A DNA stretch of 36,528 bases, taken from contig CAZWOL010000029.1 in NCBI GenBank assembly GCA_964635325.1, forward strand, positions 1 through 36,528. The letters are read 5' to 3'. Shown in pieces: positions 5,994 to 15,310 of the stretch (position 1 is the first letter of the stretch; each line of letters opens with the position of its first letter). The notes beneath the pieces are model-generated. The model made no database searches. It was not told the origin of the DNA and was given only the letters and a program-made list of their open reading frames with translations. Origin of the DNA: BOG-1112 sp964635325. Lineage in GTDB: Bacteria > Bdellovibrionota_B > Oligoflexia > Oligoflexales > Bog-1112. The translations under genes were made by a program, and so were the position numbers.

Positions 5994-8642
5994 TTACGCA
6001 TTCACTCCGTGACACTTCTTGAATTTTTTCCCCGAACCACATGGGCATAGATCGTTGCGTCCGACTTTTTCGGCCTCACGACGTACAGGAGCTACTGTAG
6101 CGGCTTTGCCTTTTGGAGCAGCTGCAACGTGTGTTTGCGCACCATGGTAGATCAGCTTTTCTTCTTCGACGGGTTGGGCCGATGTTTGAACTGCGCGGTG
6201 GGCTGCTTCTATGTTCTGTTGCTCAAAAGCATCATCCCCATCATCATGCTCATGCTGTTGGACAAATTGTGGAACTTGAGATGGATCAGGCTTTGGCATA
6301 TTGACGAGAGTTAGGGTCGTTTCCATCTCGATGTTAGCAACAAGTTGGGCAAAGAGATTGAAAGCCTCTTTTTTGTATTCTTGTAGAGGGTCGCGTTGGC
6401 CATAGCCTCGTAGACTCACAGAATCTTTCAAGGCATCCATTGCAAGCAGGTGATCTTTCCAAGCTTGGTCTATGATCTGCAGGTAAACAAAACTCTCGAT
6501 TTGTTTCATCATCTCTTTGCCGATGATGTCTTCTTTCTCTTTGTAAGATCTTTGGATGCTTTCGAGGCAAAGTTCAAGAATGCGATCAAAGTTGGAGTCT
6601 TCTGGATTTAAGGAGCTTAGATCGATGGGGACTCGCAGTGCTGCACTCAGTTCATGTAGCAAAGCGGTAAAATCCCAGCGTTCAGCATTCAGAGTTTCGG
6701 GAGAATGCTTAACGATAATATCTCCTATAAGACTCTCAATCCTAGAAACTAAGAAATGCACATCGGCTTTGCCCAAAAGAGCATCTCGTCGACGGTCGTA
6801 GATCACTTGACGTTGCTGGTTCATTACGTCATCGTATTCGATCAGATTTTTACGACTGGAGAAATTCTGCTCTTCCACACGACGCTGCGCTTTTTCAATA
6901 GCACGAGTTACCATCGGAGAAACAATCGACTCACCTTCTTTCATACCAAGACGAGCCATGATTGCAGAGAGTCGATCCGATGCGAAAATGCGCATGAGAT
7001 CATCTTCAAGTGAGAGGAAGAATTTAGATTTGCCTGGATCTCCTTGGCGTCCAGAGCGTCCTCGTAGCTGGTTATCAATGCGTCGAGATTCATGACGTTC
7101 TGTTCCGATAACGAACAAGCCACCAGCTGCAGCTACGCCTTCTCCTAAGACAATGTCCGTACCCCGTCCTGCCATGTTGGTTGCGATCGTGACGCGTCCG
7201 CTTTTACCGGCATCACTAATGATGCTGGCTTCACGAGCATGGTTTTTCGCATTGAGAACATCGTGAGCGATGCCTCGTTTGTTTAACAAGGATCCCAAAA
7301 GCTCACTTTTTTCGACGGATACGGTTCCGACGAGTACGGGTTGTCCCTTCTTTTGCGCCTGTTCAATCTCATCAGCAATCGCATTGTATTTTTCACGTGC
7401 GGTTCGATAAACAACATCCTCTTCGTCTTTGCGTACTAAGGAGCGATTAGTAGGTATAACGATAACATCTAGATTGTAGATTTTGTTAAACTCAACCGCT
7501 TCGGTATCAGCTGTCCCTGTCATGCCTGACAAAACTTCGTAGAGACGGAAATAGTTTTGAAAGGTGATGGTAGCAAGAGTTTGGGTTTCTTGTTGTATAG
7601 GAACATGCTCTTTTGCTTCTAGAGCGCCATGTAAGCCGTCGCTGTAGCGACGGCCCGGCATCAAGCGTCCTGTAAACTCATCCACAATAATAACTTGACC
7701 GTTACGAACTACATAATCGACGTCTTTTTTGAAGACGACGTGAGCTTTCAACGCTTGTTGAATATGATGTAGTGCTTCAATATTGCGAGGGTCGTAGATA
7801 TTGACGATATTCAGACGTTTTTCCATCTTGGAAATGCCGTCTTCAGTGAGCGTAACGGAACGACTCTTCTCTTCAACGATATAATCGCTGTCTTTTTGTA
7901 GGCCTGGAAGAGCAGCATTCACACGTTTGTAAATTTCAATATTGGTTTCGGAAGGTCCCGAGATGATGAGTGGGGTTCGAGCTTCATCGATAAGAATGGA
8001 GTCAACCTCATCCACAATCGCAAAGTAATGTCCTCGCTGAACGAGACGTGAAGCGTCTGTCTTCATGTTGTCGCGAAGAAAATCAAAACCAAATTCGTTG
8101 TTGGTGCCGTACGTAATTGCTTTTGCATAAGCTTCTTGACGTTGTGGATCGTTCAATCCATGGACGATGCAGCCTACATCTAGGCCAAGAAAATTGTAAA
8201 CCTGAGCCATCCATTCCGAGTCACGCTTTGCAAGGTAGTCGTTGACAGTGACAACATGAGCGCCGCGTCCTGTAAGCCCGTGGAGGTAGGCAGGTAGAGT
8301 CGCAGTTAGGGTTTTACCTTCGCCTGTTTTCATCTCCGCAATTTTACCCTGATTGAGTACGATGCCACCCAGTAGCTGTACATCAAAGTGACGCTGATTC
8401 AGGGTTCGACGCGCACCTTCTCGGCAGGTTGCAAAAGCTTCGGGTAGAAGACTGTCCGTGCTTTCACCATTGTCATAACGTTGGCGATAAATTTGCGTCC
8501 GTGCGCGTAGCTCATCATCGCTGAGGGCTCTCATACTAGATTCGAGCTCGTTGATACGCACAATAAGAGGTCGCAGCTGATTAATAAGTCTGTCGTTCCT
8601 CGTTCCAAATATTTTCGCTAGAAACTTCATGAATTTTACCAT
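5994..8642 (-). CDS. secA: Preprotein translocase ATPase SecA
   Basis: This 882-residue motor drives preproteins through SecYEG. Walker A is at residues 104-111 (MKTGEGKT). Walker B is DEVD at 211-214, followed by the family signature SILIDEARTPLIISG. The C-terminal helicase half contains TNMAGRGTDI and QLRGRSGRQGDPG. The tail ends in a SecB/zinc-binding SEC-C motif with C866, C868, C877 and H878, so SecB and lipid binding are likely. An in-frame Met at residue 5 (MKFLAKIFGTRND) matches the usual SecA N-terminus and may be the real start. It is a single gene, convergent with rph and ended by the inverted repeat at 5942-5977. About 150 bases lie between it and the M23 gene upstream. Confidence 0.97.
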   Translation of the reverse strand: MVKFMKFLAKIFGTRNDRLINQLRPLIVRINELESSMRALSDDELRARTQIYRQRYDNGESTDSLLPEAFATCREGARRTLNQRHFDVQLLGGIVLNQGKIAEMKTGEGKTLTATLPAYLHGLTGRGAHVVTVNDYLAKRDSEWMAQVYNFLGLDVGCIVHGLNDPQRQEAYAKAITYGTNNEFGFDFLRDNMKTDASRLVQRGHYFAIVDEVDSILIDEARTPLIISGPSETNIEIYKRVNAALPGLQKDSDYIVEEKSRSVTLTEDGISKMEKRLNIVNIYDPRNIEALHHIQQALKAHVVFKKDVDYVVRNGQVIIVDEFTGRLMPGRRYSDGLHGALEAKEHVPIQQETQTLATITFQNYFRLYEVLSGMTGTADTEAVEFNKIYNLDVIVIPTNRSLVRKDEEDVVYRTAREKYNAIADEIEQAQKKGQPVLVGTVSVEKSELLGSLLNKRGIAHDVLNAKNHAREASIISDAGKSGRVTIATNMAGRGTDIVLGEGVAAAGGLFVIGTERHESRRIDNQLRGRSGRQGDPGKSKFFLSLEDDLMRIFASDRLSAIMARLGMKEGESIVSPMVTRAIEKAQRRVEEQNFSSRKNLIEYDDVMNQQRQVIYDRRRDALLGKADVHFLVSRIESLIGDIIVKHSPETLNAERWDFTALLHELSAALRVPIDLSSLNPEDSNFDRILELCLESIQRSYKEKEDIIGKEMMKQIESFVYLQIIDQAWKDHLLAMDALKDSVSLRGYGQRDPLQEYKKEAFNLFAQLVANIEMETTLTLVNMPKPDPSQVPQFVQQHEHDDGDDAFEQQNIEAAHRAVQTSAQPVEEEKLIYHGAQTHVAAAPKGKAATVAPVRREAEKVGRNDLCPCGSGKKFKKCHGVNA

Positions 8643-8790
8643 CTAGTTGTTATTCTGGCCGATCATAAATACCATGTTCGATGTAAATTGCTGAACGAAA
8701 ATATGCCTTCTGGCGGGTATTTCAGGTTGGGATCTGTCTTTGCTGATTGAGCAGGAGCGTCGCCGCTCAATAGCTCTTCTAAAGAAATGC

Positions 8791-9759
8791 CTAGAGCAGC
8801 CCTAAATTTGTATTATCCAGGATGAATTTAAAGGGGTTCTGTGGATGTCCATCGACCCAGACCTCGTAATGTACGTGCGGCCCGGTTGTATTTCCAGACA
8901 TGCCGATGGAAGCAATTTGTTCACCGCGAGAGATTCGTTGGCCAGTATAGACAAAATTTTGGGCGCAGTGACCATATTTGGTTGTAATGCCATTTTCATA
9001 GTGAGCAATCACAACAAGATTGCCAAAGTCGGGTTTTACGCCTGAAAAAATTACGACACCGTCTGCAGTCGCATAGATAGGTGTTCCTGCTGGTGCAGCA
9101 ATATCCACCCCGCGATGACGAGTAACAGCACCGGTGAATGGAGATATGCGCTCACCAAAACCGCTCGCTACCCAGCCTTTAGCTGGTGTGATTGTAGGTA
9201 TGGAGGAGAGAAGTGATTTTTTTTGGCTGAGAGATGAAAGTAATTGTTGTAGCTCATGGGCTTGGTGGTTCGATGCAAGTTGAATTTCGCTGAGCTTAGA
9301 AAACACAGGCTTAAATGCAAGTTTGTCAACATTAAGACCCAATGGATAACTTGGTTCTTGAATGTCCGAGCTTTTTGCCATTTCTTTTGCAACTTTGGCC
9401 TCTTCTTTGGTGAGTGGGCCTATGCCGGTTTTGAACTTAATGGTATTGAGCTTAACGTTCACGATCTCAGTGATTTTCTGAGCATAGTCTTGCACGCGTC
9501 CGAGTGATTTCTTAACTCCCTCAAGGTTTTGAGTCAGTAGAAGAGCTTCACTTTTAATAATTTTATTTTCTTTTTGAATCTTTTGATAATAGCTTCGCTG
9601 CATGCGAAGGTTGAAGTAGTCTATTGTAAAATAGCCAGCAAGAAGCGCAAAAAAAGCAGCAGAGAGAAAGCCTACCTTGAAGTTCACAGGAGAAAAAGAA
9701 AATGCGAAACGTCGTCCTTTCTCTGGAACGACCATTACAGTAATTTTTTTCGCAGGCAT
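8791..9759 (-). CDS. Membrane-anchored M23 (LytM-type) metallopeptidase
   Basis: This 322-residue protein has a basic N-terminus, one membrane helix at about residues 27-45, a coiled-coil-prone stretch (about 50-110) and a C-terminal LytM domain. Zinc ligands are visible as H215-x3-D219 (HRGVDIA) and H297 of HVH (GPHVHYEVW), with H264 (KYGHC) in the catalytic position, so an active peptidoglycan endopeptidase of the MepM/NlpD group is likely. I place the start at the ATG at 9757-9759 because GAGGAG lies 8 bases upstream; an in-frame GTG two codons earlier overlaps the glycosyltransferase stop but is too close to that site. It is coupled to the glycosyltransferase upstream. A short G+C hairpin (8755-8768) lies downstream without a T run. 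Confidence 0.88.
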   Translation of the reverse strand: MPAKKITVMVVPEKGRRFAFSFSPVNFKVGFLSAAFFALLAGYFTIDYFNLRMQRSYYQKIQKENKIIKSEALLLTQNLEGVKKSLGRVQDYAQKITEIVNVKLNTIKFKTGIGPLTKEEAKVAKEMAKSSDIQEPSYPLGLNVDKLAFKPVFSKLSEIQLASNHQAHELQQLLSSLSQKKSLLSSIPTITPAKGWVASGFGERISPFTGAVTRHRGVDIAAPAGTPIYATADGVVIFSGVKPDFGNLVVIAHYENGITTKYGHCAQNFVYTGQRISRGEQIASIGMSGNTTGPHVHYEVWVDGHPQNPFKFILDNTNLGLL

Positions 9760-9761
9760 CT

Positions 9762-11054
9762 TCACTGCTCCTCTAGGTCTGTGAATTCTGAATTTTGGCT
9801 GCTAATTATCGTACGCGTATATTGTGGAGGTGGCAAATCTTTGTAAGTAGCCAATACGGCCTCCCAAGAATAACGCGATTGTACCCATTTTTGTGACTCT
9901 TTGAGCTTATGTTTGAACTCAGGAAATTTGCGGATATTCAATATTTTCGTCAGTTTTTCGCCAAACTCCGTTGCATCTCCAAAGTCGAACACAGTTTGCA
10001 AGGTTTTAGCATAAAATTTAAAAACATCACAATTGGCATTAACTAAAACAGGTCTCTGCTGCGCGATCGCTTCGAGAACCAAAAGTGATTGGCTTTCTTT
10101 GGAAGAGGGTTGAACGATGCAAGCAGAGTGAGATATTAGTAACGACTTATCTACAGGAGATATGTAGCCAATGAATTTGATTTGGGGATGATAAAAAATA
10201 TTCATACTCCCATCGTTTTCACCAGCCAAAACCAAATTCAGATCTTGATTTTTAGTTTGCAGTATAAATTGCAAAAAATACTGAACCAGTTTGAAAACCC
10301 CTTTGCTCTTACCGATTCTACCTAAGTAAGCAATATAGGGCTGCTTGAGACCAGCGATTATAACGGGTGAAGCTTTCATTGGTCGTGTAAATAACCTCTC
10401 GTTCAATCCGCATCCTACGACTAAAATGCTATCGGCACGAATTCCTTTTTTCATAAGAAGGTGTTGTTCTACTTCGGTGTTGCAAAAAATATAGGGCACC
10501 TGTTTGAACAAAGTGCGAATTCTTGGAAAATCCAACATAGGTTCGTCAAAAGCGACCGGTATTAGGACGCTTTTTGAGGCTAGATCAGGTAGGCCTCGGA
10601 CTGTTGAATAGTGTATATAGTTGAAAAAGAACAGACGATCATATGCGCCAGCTGCGTTGTGGAGGTCGTGAAGAAGCTGTGGGCACCACGGGCCATGAAG
10701 CATAAACCAAAACGCTTCTAACCATTCAATAAAAAAGTGGAATAGGGAGGGTATTTTTGTAGGATAAAGTCCCCAGTATTGCAGCAAAGGTGTGAAGAAT
10801 CGATCGTAGGCTTTGAAGAAAAATGGCCATCGTGTTATTGCCGCATCATAACGAAAGACTGTGATGTTTTGGATGCGTTCTTCACCTTCTGGATAAAAAC
10901 TTGTCCAACTTTTGGCAGAAAAAGCTGTCGTTGTGTAGACATGCACAGACCAACCTAGATTTTCACTCAAGCGCAAAGCGAGTTGAAAACAATGACTCTC
11001 GGGTCCCCCCAGAATGTTTTCACCAAACCTAGGTACTATGAGGGCAACCTTCAC
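9762..11054 (-). CDS. GT4-family glycosyltransferase
   Basis: This 430-residue GT-B fold enzyme has an N-terminal acceptor domain beginning with the usual MKVALIVPRFGENILGGPE, with Gly-Gly near residues 16-17. A linker and a C-terminal nucleotide-sugar domain (PYIAYLGRIGKSKGV, VLAGEN, IKFIGYIS) follow. The GT4 E-x7-E-like segment is in PSSKESQSLLVLEA. There is no signal peptide or membrane helix, so it acts at the cytoplasmic side. Donor and acceptor cannot be read from sequence; a lipopolysaccharide or other envelope glycan is plausible from the PAP2 and M23 genes nearby. It starts 3 bases after the Nudix stop and its end abuts the M23 gene, so the three form one transcription unit. Confidence 0.85.
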   Translation of the reverse strand: MKVALIVPRFGENILGGPESHCFQLALRLSENLGWSVHVYTTTAFSAKSWTSFYPEGEERIQNITVFRYDAAITRWPFFFKAYDRFFTPLLQYWGLYPTKIPSLFHFFIEWLEAFWFMLHGPWCPQLLHDLHNAAGAYDRLFFFNYIHYSTVRGLPDLASKSVLIPVAFDEPMLDFPRIRTLFKQVPYIFCNTEVEQHLLMKKGIRADSILVVGCGLNERLFTRPMKASPVIIAGLKQPYIAYLGRIGKSKGVFKLVQYFLQFILQTKNQDLNLVLAGENDGSMNIFYHPQIKFIGYISPVDKSLLISHSACIVQPSSKESQSLLVLEAIAQQRPVLVNANCDVFKFYAKTLQTVFDFGDATEFGEKLTKILNIRKFPEFKHKLKESQKWVQSRYSWEAVLATYKDLPPPQYTRTIISSQNSEFTDLEEQ

Positions 11055-11057
11055 GTC

Positions 11058-11609
11058 TTATGGCCTTATTTTGATATATTTTGCTGCTAATAAAATACAC
11101 AAAGCAGAAAGACTGTGGTCGATTTGTCCTAGACGCACCATCTCCTCAAGGTCTTCAAGCTTGGTTTTTACGACCGAAATGTTTTCGTGCAAATCAGGAA
11201 AATGTTTTCGATCTTCAGCAATTTGGCAACCCAATGCGAGAAAAAAATGGACTCGATTGTTTTGCAATGCTGGATTTGGATTGAGGGCGCCTAAAAAAAG
11301 CATTTTTTGAGTTGTGTAAGCTGTCTCCTCTTCCAACTCACGGAAGGCTGTTTGTGTTGGATCTTTGCCCTCTTCAGGATCAACCACACCACCCGGTGTT
11401 TCTAGTATTGTGCTCAATGAGCCCGGTCTGTGTTGTTTTATCAGGATAGCTTCATTGTTGACGGTGATGGGTAAAACATTGACCCAGTCTGGGCATTGAA
11501 GCCTATAGTAAGGATGTGAGAGTGGTTTTCCCTCATCAGAAAAAAGCAGTTCTTGCACATCAAAAATGGGAGTTTGGAGAATAGTCTTTTGGTTTGTCAG
11601 AACTCTCAT
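11058..11609 (-). CDS. Nudix hydrolase, ADP-ribose pyrophosphatase-like
   Basis: This 183-residue protein carries a Nudix box starting at G74 (PGGVVDPEE) and ending RELEEET at residues 90-96, with E91, E94 and E95 as expected metal ligands. The upstream RQ/KQHRPG segment and the overall pattern are those of ADP-sugar pyrophosphatases. The spacing between the first Glu and the REL block is about two residues longer than the standard x7 (GKDPTQTAF), and the usual Gly after EET is Ala. The substrate is therefore uncertain. It lies 41 bases downstream of RNase J and 3 bases before the glycosyltransferase. Confidence 0.8.
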   Translation of the reverse strand: MRVLTNQKTILQTPIFDVQELLFSDEGKPLSHPYYRLQCPDWVNVLPITVNNEAILIKQHRPGSLSTILETPGGVVDPEEGKDPTQTAFRELEEETAYTTQKMLFLGALNPNPALQNNRVHFFLALGCQIAEDRKHFPDLHENISVVKTKLEDLEEMVRLGQIDHSLSALCILLAAKYIKIRP

Positions 11610-11650
11610 GTTGTGTTCCTTTTGGGCTTGGATTTATGCTCAGTCATCGC

Positions 11651-13312
11651 TCAATTATCTACAGACCAAATATCTGCATGGATAATCGGTCTGCGACCGA
11701 AGCGCTCAATAAGAGCATTTTCCCAAAAAGCTTTCAGCATATTTGCGATATTTTCTGTTCCGCCTGATTTGTGCGTATCCTGTGCGAACAAAAACTCTTT
11801 GAGTGCGCGAGTTGTATCTTCAATCCATTGGTCGTCTTTAACGAGTCCCGAAACACGCAACACAGGACCTTTTACCCATTTGCGTTTTTTCACAGAAATC
11901 AGCCCAGTCAATGATGCGCTGCCTTTTTTAGCGAGACGTAAACGTGCAAGTAAATCGGCTCGACTGAGCAGCAATTGGTACTCTTCATCCACAAAGACAG
12001 TTTCGACACGGATTTTGCCGAAAATTGAAGTTTCAGAAAAACTGCGCTCAATGACAGATCCATTGTCAACAATTAAAGTGTTGTCAAACGGGTTACGCAA
12101 GGCGTTTGCCATTTGTTGAGTGTGAGTACCATGTATAGGAATAAATGTTTTTGGTCGAGCGTGTTCCAGTAGCTTTGTGACTTCCCCACCGTAGCAGTGT
12201 CCACTCACATGGATTCCTGGGTTGTCTTTGACGGAGATAATTCTAGCCTTTTGACGACGAAGTTTGTCAATCAAGTCTGCAATATTTTTTTCATTACCAG
12301 GGATGGTTCGTGAAGAAAAAACAACAGCGTCACCCTCTCCAAGTTGAAAGAATCTATGCTCGTTATTGGCAAGTCGAGCTAAGGCAGACCGGTATTCACC
12401 CTGACAGCCACTGATGATGATCACGCTCTTTTTAACGACCGTAGGAGCTTCGGCCTCTTCCCGATAGTCACCATCTCCTACCATTCCAAGTTTTTTAGCT
12501 AGTTCGAAGTTATTTCGTATGCTTGTACCACTTAGATATAGAGGTCTTTTCAAGTCCCGACAAATTTCCGCAATCCATTTAAAACGCATAAAATTGCTAG
12601 AAAATGATGCCAAATAGAGGTTGCCCTTGGCTTCTTGAATGATTTTCTTGAGAGGCTCATAGACAGCATCTTCGGGGGGGCAGATTCCATCTTTCTCAGC
12701 GTTTGTGCTGTCGCAGAGAAACAGATCGACAGGTTTCTTGCTTAGGGCTTTCAATGAAGGGGGGACTTTGTCATCTGTTTGGTCAAATTTGAAGTCTCCG
12801 CTGTGAAAGACGCTATGCTTGCCAGCCTCAATCAAAAAACAAACAGCATCGGGTATGGAGTGCCCTATGGGTAAAAAACTAACCCCGAATTCTCCAATGC
12901 GGATGGCGCTTCCGCCATCTACGGATGTAAGGTCTGCATCAATGACACTTTCATACAGTTTGCGTTTAATGATTTCACAGGTCCACTCAGTTGCATAAAC
13001 AGGAGCAGGGTGTCGTCTGAGAAAATACGAAAGCGCACCGATATGGTCTTCGTGAGCATGGGTTATAAAATAACCTAAGAGCTCAAATTGAGAAAATAGC
13101 CAAAAATCAGGATCTGGAATAACAACAGAGATTCCAACCATCCATGGGTCTGGAAAAAGGCTACCTGCATCTACAATAATCATTTTTCCATTGAGGATGT
13201 AACAAGTCATGTTCATTCCGAACATGCCACAGCCCCCTACTGGAATAACATATAACTGAGAGGCTTTGAGCGTTTTCTTGAAGTCTTTGCTGTCGATGTA
13301 AATACTTTCCAT
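11651..13312 (-). CDS. Ribonuclease J (beta-CASP metallo-beta-lactamase ribonuclease)
   Basis: This 553-residue protein has the RNase J layout. The metallo-beta-lactamase core starts at PVGGCGMFGMNMT. The zinc motif HAHEDH is at residues 85-90, followed by IGALSYFL. HSGDFKFD comes later, and then a beta-CASP domain with ISGCQGEYRSALARL. The motif HVSGHCYGGEVTKLL and PIHGTHTQQM match the HVSGH...PVHGE region of RNase J, though the usual Glu after the PIHG is Thr-His. The C-terminal domain is about 110 residues. Length matches known RNase J enzymes (about 555), which act as 5'-3' exo- and endonuclease in mRNA decay and rRNA processing. An intergenic stretch of 143 bases separates it from the ExbB/ExbD cluster, so it may have its own promoter. 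Confidence 0.88.
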   Translation of the reverse strand: MESIYIDSKDFKKTLKASQLYVIPVGGCGMFGMNMTCYILNGKMIIVDAGSLFPDPWMVGISVVIPDPDFWLFSQFELLGYFITHAHEDHIGALSYFLRRHPAPVYATEWTCEIIKRKLYESVIDADLTSVDGGSAIRIGEFGVSFLPIGHSIPDAVCFLIEAGKHSVFHSGDFKFDQTDDKVPPSLKALSKKPVDLFLCDSTNAEKDGICPPEDAVYEPLKKIIQEAKGNLYLASFSSNFMRFKWIAEICRDLKRPLYLSGTSIRNNFELAKKLGMVGDGDYREEAEAPTVVKKSVIIISGCQGEYRSALARLANNEHRFFQLGEGDAVVFSSRTIPGNEKNIADLIDKLRRQKARIISVKDNPGIHVSGHCYGGEVTKLLEHARPKTFIPIHGTHTQQMANALRNPFDNTLIVDNGSVIERSFSETSIFGKIRVETVFVDEEYQLLLSRADLLARLRLAKKGSASLTGLISVKKRKWVKGPVLRVSGLVKDDQWIEDTTRALKEFLFAQDTHKSGGTENIANMLKAFWENALIERFGRRPIIHADIWSVDN

Positions 13313-13455
13313 AGGTTTACTACTTTATGTTGTCTGCGAGGTTTAAGTTATTTTTGAGCGGGTGGATCGATAAGCGACCTGCCGAGCACATGCCTGCATT
13401 TTGCGCGCATGGGTATGGCGAGTTTGTCGATCTGTCTCCTAGCGCTAAATAGTAC

Positions 13456-14775
13456 TCATAGTTCAATCTCAGTATCTAGCTGAGGTGCTTTATTTTCAAT
13501 TTTGCCGATTTTTTTATCGACCGTTGCGAAGTCTATATCTGTTGATGAAGAAACAAAAGCAGCTTCCGCTGGAATATAAACAGGCCTGTATGATTTTGTG
13601 TCCAGAAGGTCGTTTTGTGAACGATTTCGATCATAGAAGCGCTGAATGATATTGGCGCTTTCACCTAATCTTCTACCAACATCGTACATGAATCTTTCGT
13701 TATTTAACTGCCCAAAGACAACGATCTTTGACAGTGCCTCGGCACTCTTTTTATCAATTTTCCTTGCGCTTGATAGGTAGTTTCCCCAGTCATACTCAGG
13801 ATCATCAAAAAAATCACTAAGAAATTTTCTTCTGGATTCGAGTGCGAGTTTAAATCCAAGCTGCATATTATCGACTTTGTGAATGGTTTCCAATAAATTG
13901 TTTTGAAAGCTTGTCGCAATCGAGGATGGAATCGAGAGAGTGCGCTTGTTTGCATCTGAACGAGTAAACTGATCAGCAATTTTCTGACTCTGACGGATTG
14001 CTAAGCGTCGAGAGTCGTCTTGGGTATGGATTTTTCGAAATAGTTCTATGGATGATGGAAAGAGATAAAAGCTGCTTTCTATGGGCCAATTGTTCAAGAG
14101 TTGCATCACGCTTCGATAGTAACGAATTAGAGATCTAAGGTAGTGGTTTCGGTCGAGGTTGAATTTTAGTGCTTCTGGAAGCGTTTCAAGACTGGATTGA
14201 CTGACAAAAGGGAGTACATATTTGCGCTCAAGGCCTTCAATGTCTTTAGTTTTGTCGGGTGCTCGTGTCAGAAATCCAGTCATTACGCAAGAAAATAGGA
14301 AGAAACTAATAGCGATTGCAGCAACTCCGCAAAACATTTCAGAGCGATCGCGAAATATAAGCGAAGATAGTTTTGTATAGTAGAGAGGGTTGCGTCGGGG
14401 AGGAGCATGTATCTGCGGAGCTCGAGTTAGTCGAATCAAAAAATTGAGGTCGCGGAAATTAAGTGAAGCATAGTTGTCTTCACTTAAGACATAGGATTGG
14501 CCGAGTGAACCGCTATCTTTAAGATGAATAGTTTGATTTTTGGTTTTTATGACACCGGTGAATGGAAGGGTCAAATCCAATTCAACTTGCTCATTCTTGA
14601 GAACTCGTAAGAGAACGAACTCTTTAGGAAGAGGGTAGAAAGGTATGCAGAGATCCCCTTTTAGGGATGGGCTTATCTTAATTTTTTGACCGAAACTAAC
14701 TTTTTTAATTACCTGACAAACAGAACTTCCGTTCTGTAGGACGGTGACAATAATATTTAGTTTGTTTTTTTTCAT
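13456..14775 (-). CDS. Single-pass membrane protein of an ExbB/ExbD-like cluster, unknown function
   Basis: This 439-residue protein has no family I can name with confidence. Residues 1-120 form a beta-rich, presumably cytoplasmic domain ending in a strand pattern (ASLNFRDLNFLIRL). A short basic, Pro-rich linker (APPRRNP, 124-130) and one strong membrane helix (about 147-169) follow. The last ~270 residues are helical and hydrophilic, presumably periplasmic. This N-domain / helix / periplasmic order resembles the large TonB-like proteins (such as GltG/AgmX) that accompany Agl motors of Myxococcus, but I see no TonB C-terminal domain. It starts 11 bases after the second ExbD-like gene and is the last gene of that cluster. 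Function by analogy: the transducer worked on by the ExbB/ExbD-like complex. This is inference. Confidence 0.6.
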   Translation of the reverse strand: MKKNKLNIIVTVLQNGSSVCQVIKKVSFGQKIKISPSLKGDLCIPFYPLPKEFVLLRVLKNEQVELDLTLPFTGVIKTKNQTIHLKDSGSLGQSYVLSEDNYASLNFRDLNFLIRLTRAPQIHAPPRRNPLYYTKLSSLIFRDRSEMFCGVAAIAISFFLFSCVMTGFLTRAPDKTKDIEGLERKYVLPFVSQSSLETLPEALKFNLDRNHYLRSLIRYYRSVMQLLNNWPIESSFYLFPSSIELFRKIHTQDDSRRLAIRQSQKIADQFTRSDANKRTLSIPSSIATSFQNNLLETIHKVDNMQLGFKLALESRRKFLSDFFDDPEYDWGNYLSSARKIDKKSAEALSKIVVFGQLNNERFMYDVGRRLGESANIIQRFYDRNRSQNDLLDTKSYRPVYIPAEAAFVSSSTDIDFATVDKKIGKIENKAPQLDTEIEL

Positions 14776-14786
14776 CGAAGTTTCAT

Positions 14787-15272
14787 TTAAGTGTGAGGTT
14801 TTTTTGTTTCAAAGGCATAACGAGAAAAACCCATTTGACCAAGCAAGTATAGAATCGGTCGAATGTCTGCAAAATTGATATCTTTGTCGATAGCTAGAAC
14901 AACCATAGACTGGTTCAAAAAAATGCGCTTCGCTAGTACGGCTGAAAACATTAGATCTCGGTAACGACCTTGTAAAAAATCACGAAGCTCCGAAATTTCT
15001 TGTAAATTTTTTGGACGTCTTTTCCAGCGTAAAATTTTGTGCTGATCTGTCATAGCCAACATAAACTCATTGTCACGAGTCAAAGAAAGCCAAATGCTGC
15101 CCTCTGGTGAGGTTTTGCCATCAAGTTCAAGAGGTTTGTGTACGCTTCCAAAGTGCTGATTGAAAGAGGGAAGAACTTGACCGTAAGCGATCATTAGTAA
15201 GCTAAAACTAATTAAAATAGTTATAGGAAACCAAAGTAGTGGTTCCTGTAAATTTTCTCGTACACGGTTCAA
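14787..15272 (-). CDS. ExbD/TolR-like protein lacking the membrane Asp (second copy)
   Basis: This 161-residue protein has the ExbD/TolR shape: a short cytoplasmic N-terminus, one membrane helix at about residues 12-33, a linker and a periplasmic domain. The periplasmic domain ends in VVLAIDKDINFADIRPILYLLGQMGF, matching the D-k-x-v-x-y...i...l...G-f/i signature of the family. The helix (WFPITILISFSLLMIAYG) contains no Asp or Glu. In ExbD/TolR an Asp there (D25 of E. coli ExbD, in PFIDV) carries protons and is essential. E10 lies just before the helix. It lies 38 bases after the first ExbD-like gene. Assignment rests on position, architecture and the C-terminal signature. Confidence 0.6.
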   Translation of the reverse strand: MNRVRENLQEPLLWFPITILISFSLLMIAYGQVLPSFNQHFGSVHKPLELDGKTSPEGSIWLSLTRDNEFMLAMTDQHKILRWKRRPKNLQEISELRDFLQGRYRDLMFSAVLAKRIFLNQSMVVLAIDKDINFADIRPILYLLGQMGFSRYAFETKKPHT

Positions 15273-15310
15273 GCAGTGTGAGAAGTGTCGCTTTTTAAGA
15301 TTAAAAAAAA

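Noticed and set aside
8747..8770. Hairpin TTGAGC...GCTCAA / GAGCG...CGCTC downstream of the M23 gene as a terminator
   Set aside because: The stem is short and no T run follows in the minus-strand direction. It could also lie in the secA promoter region.
11553..12119. A 188-codon open frame on the + strand opposite RNase J
   Set aside because: RNase J on the minus strand has all catalytic motifs across this stretch. The antisense frame has no domain, no ribosome site and Ser/Leu/Arg-rich composition typical of shadow frames.
13313..13455. Inverted repeat around CATGC...GCATG upstream of RNase J as a regulatory hairpin or RNase J autoregulation site
   Set aside because: The stem is imperfect and there is no T tract or recognised leader; this may be chance in a 143-base spacer.
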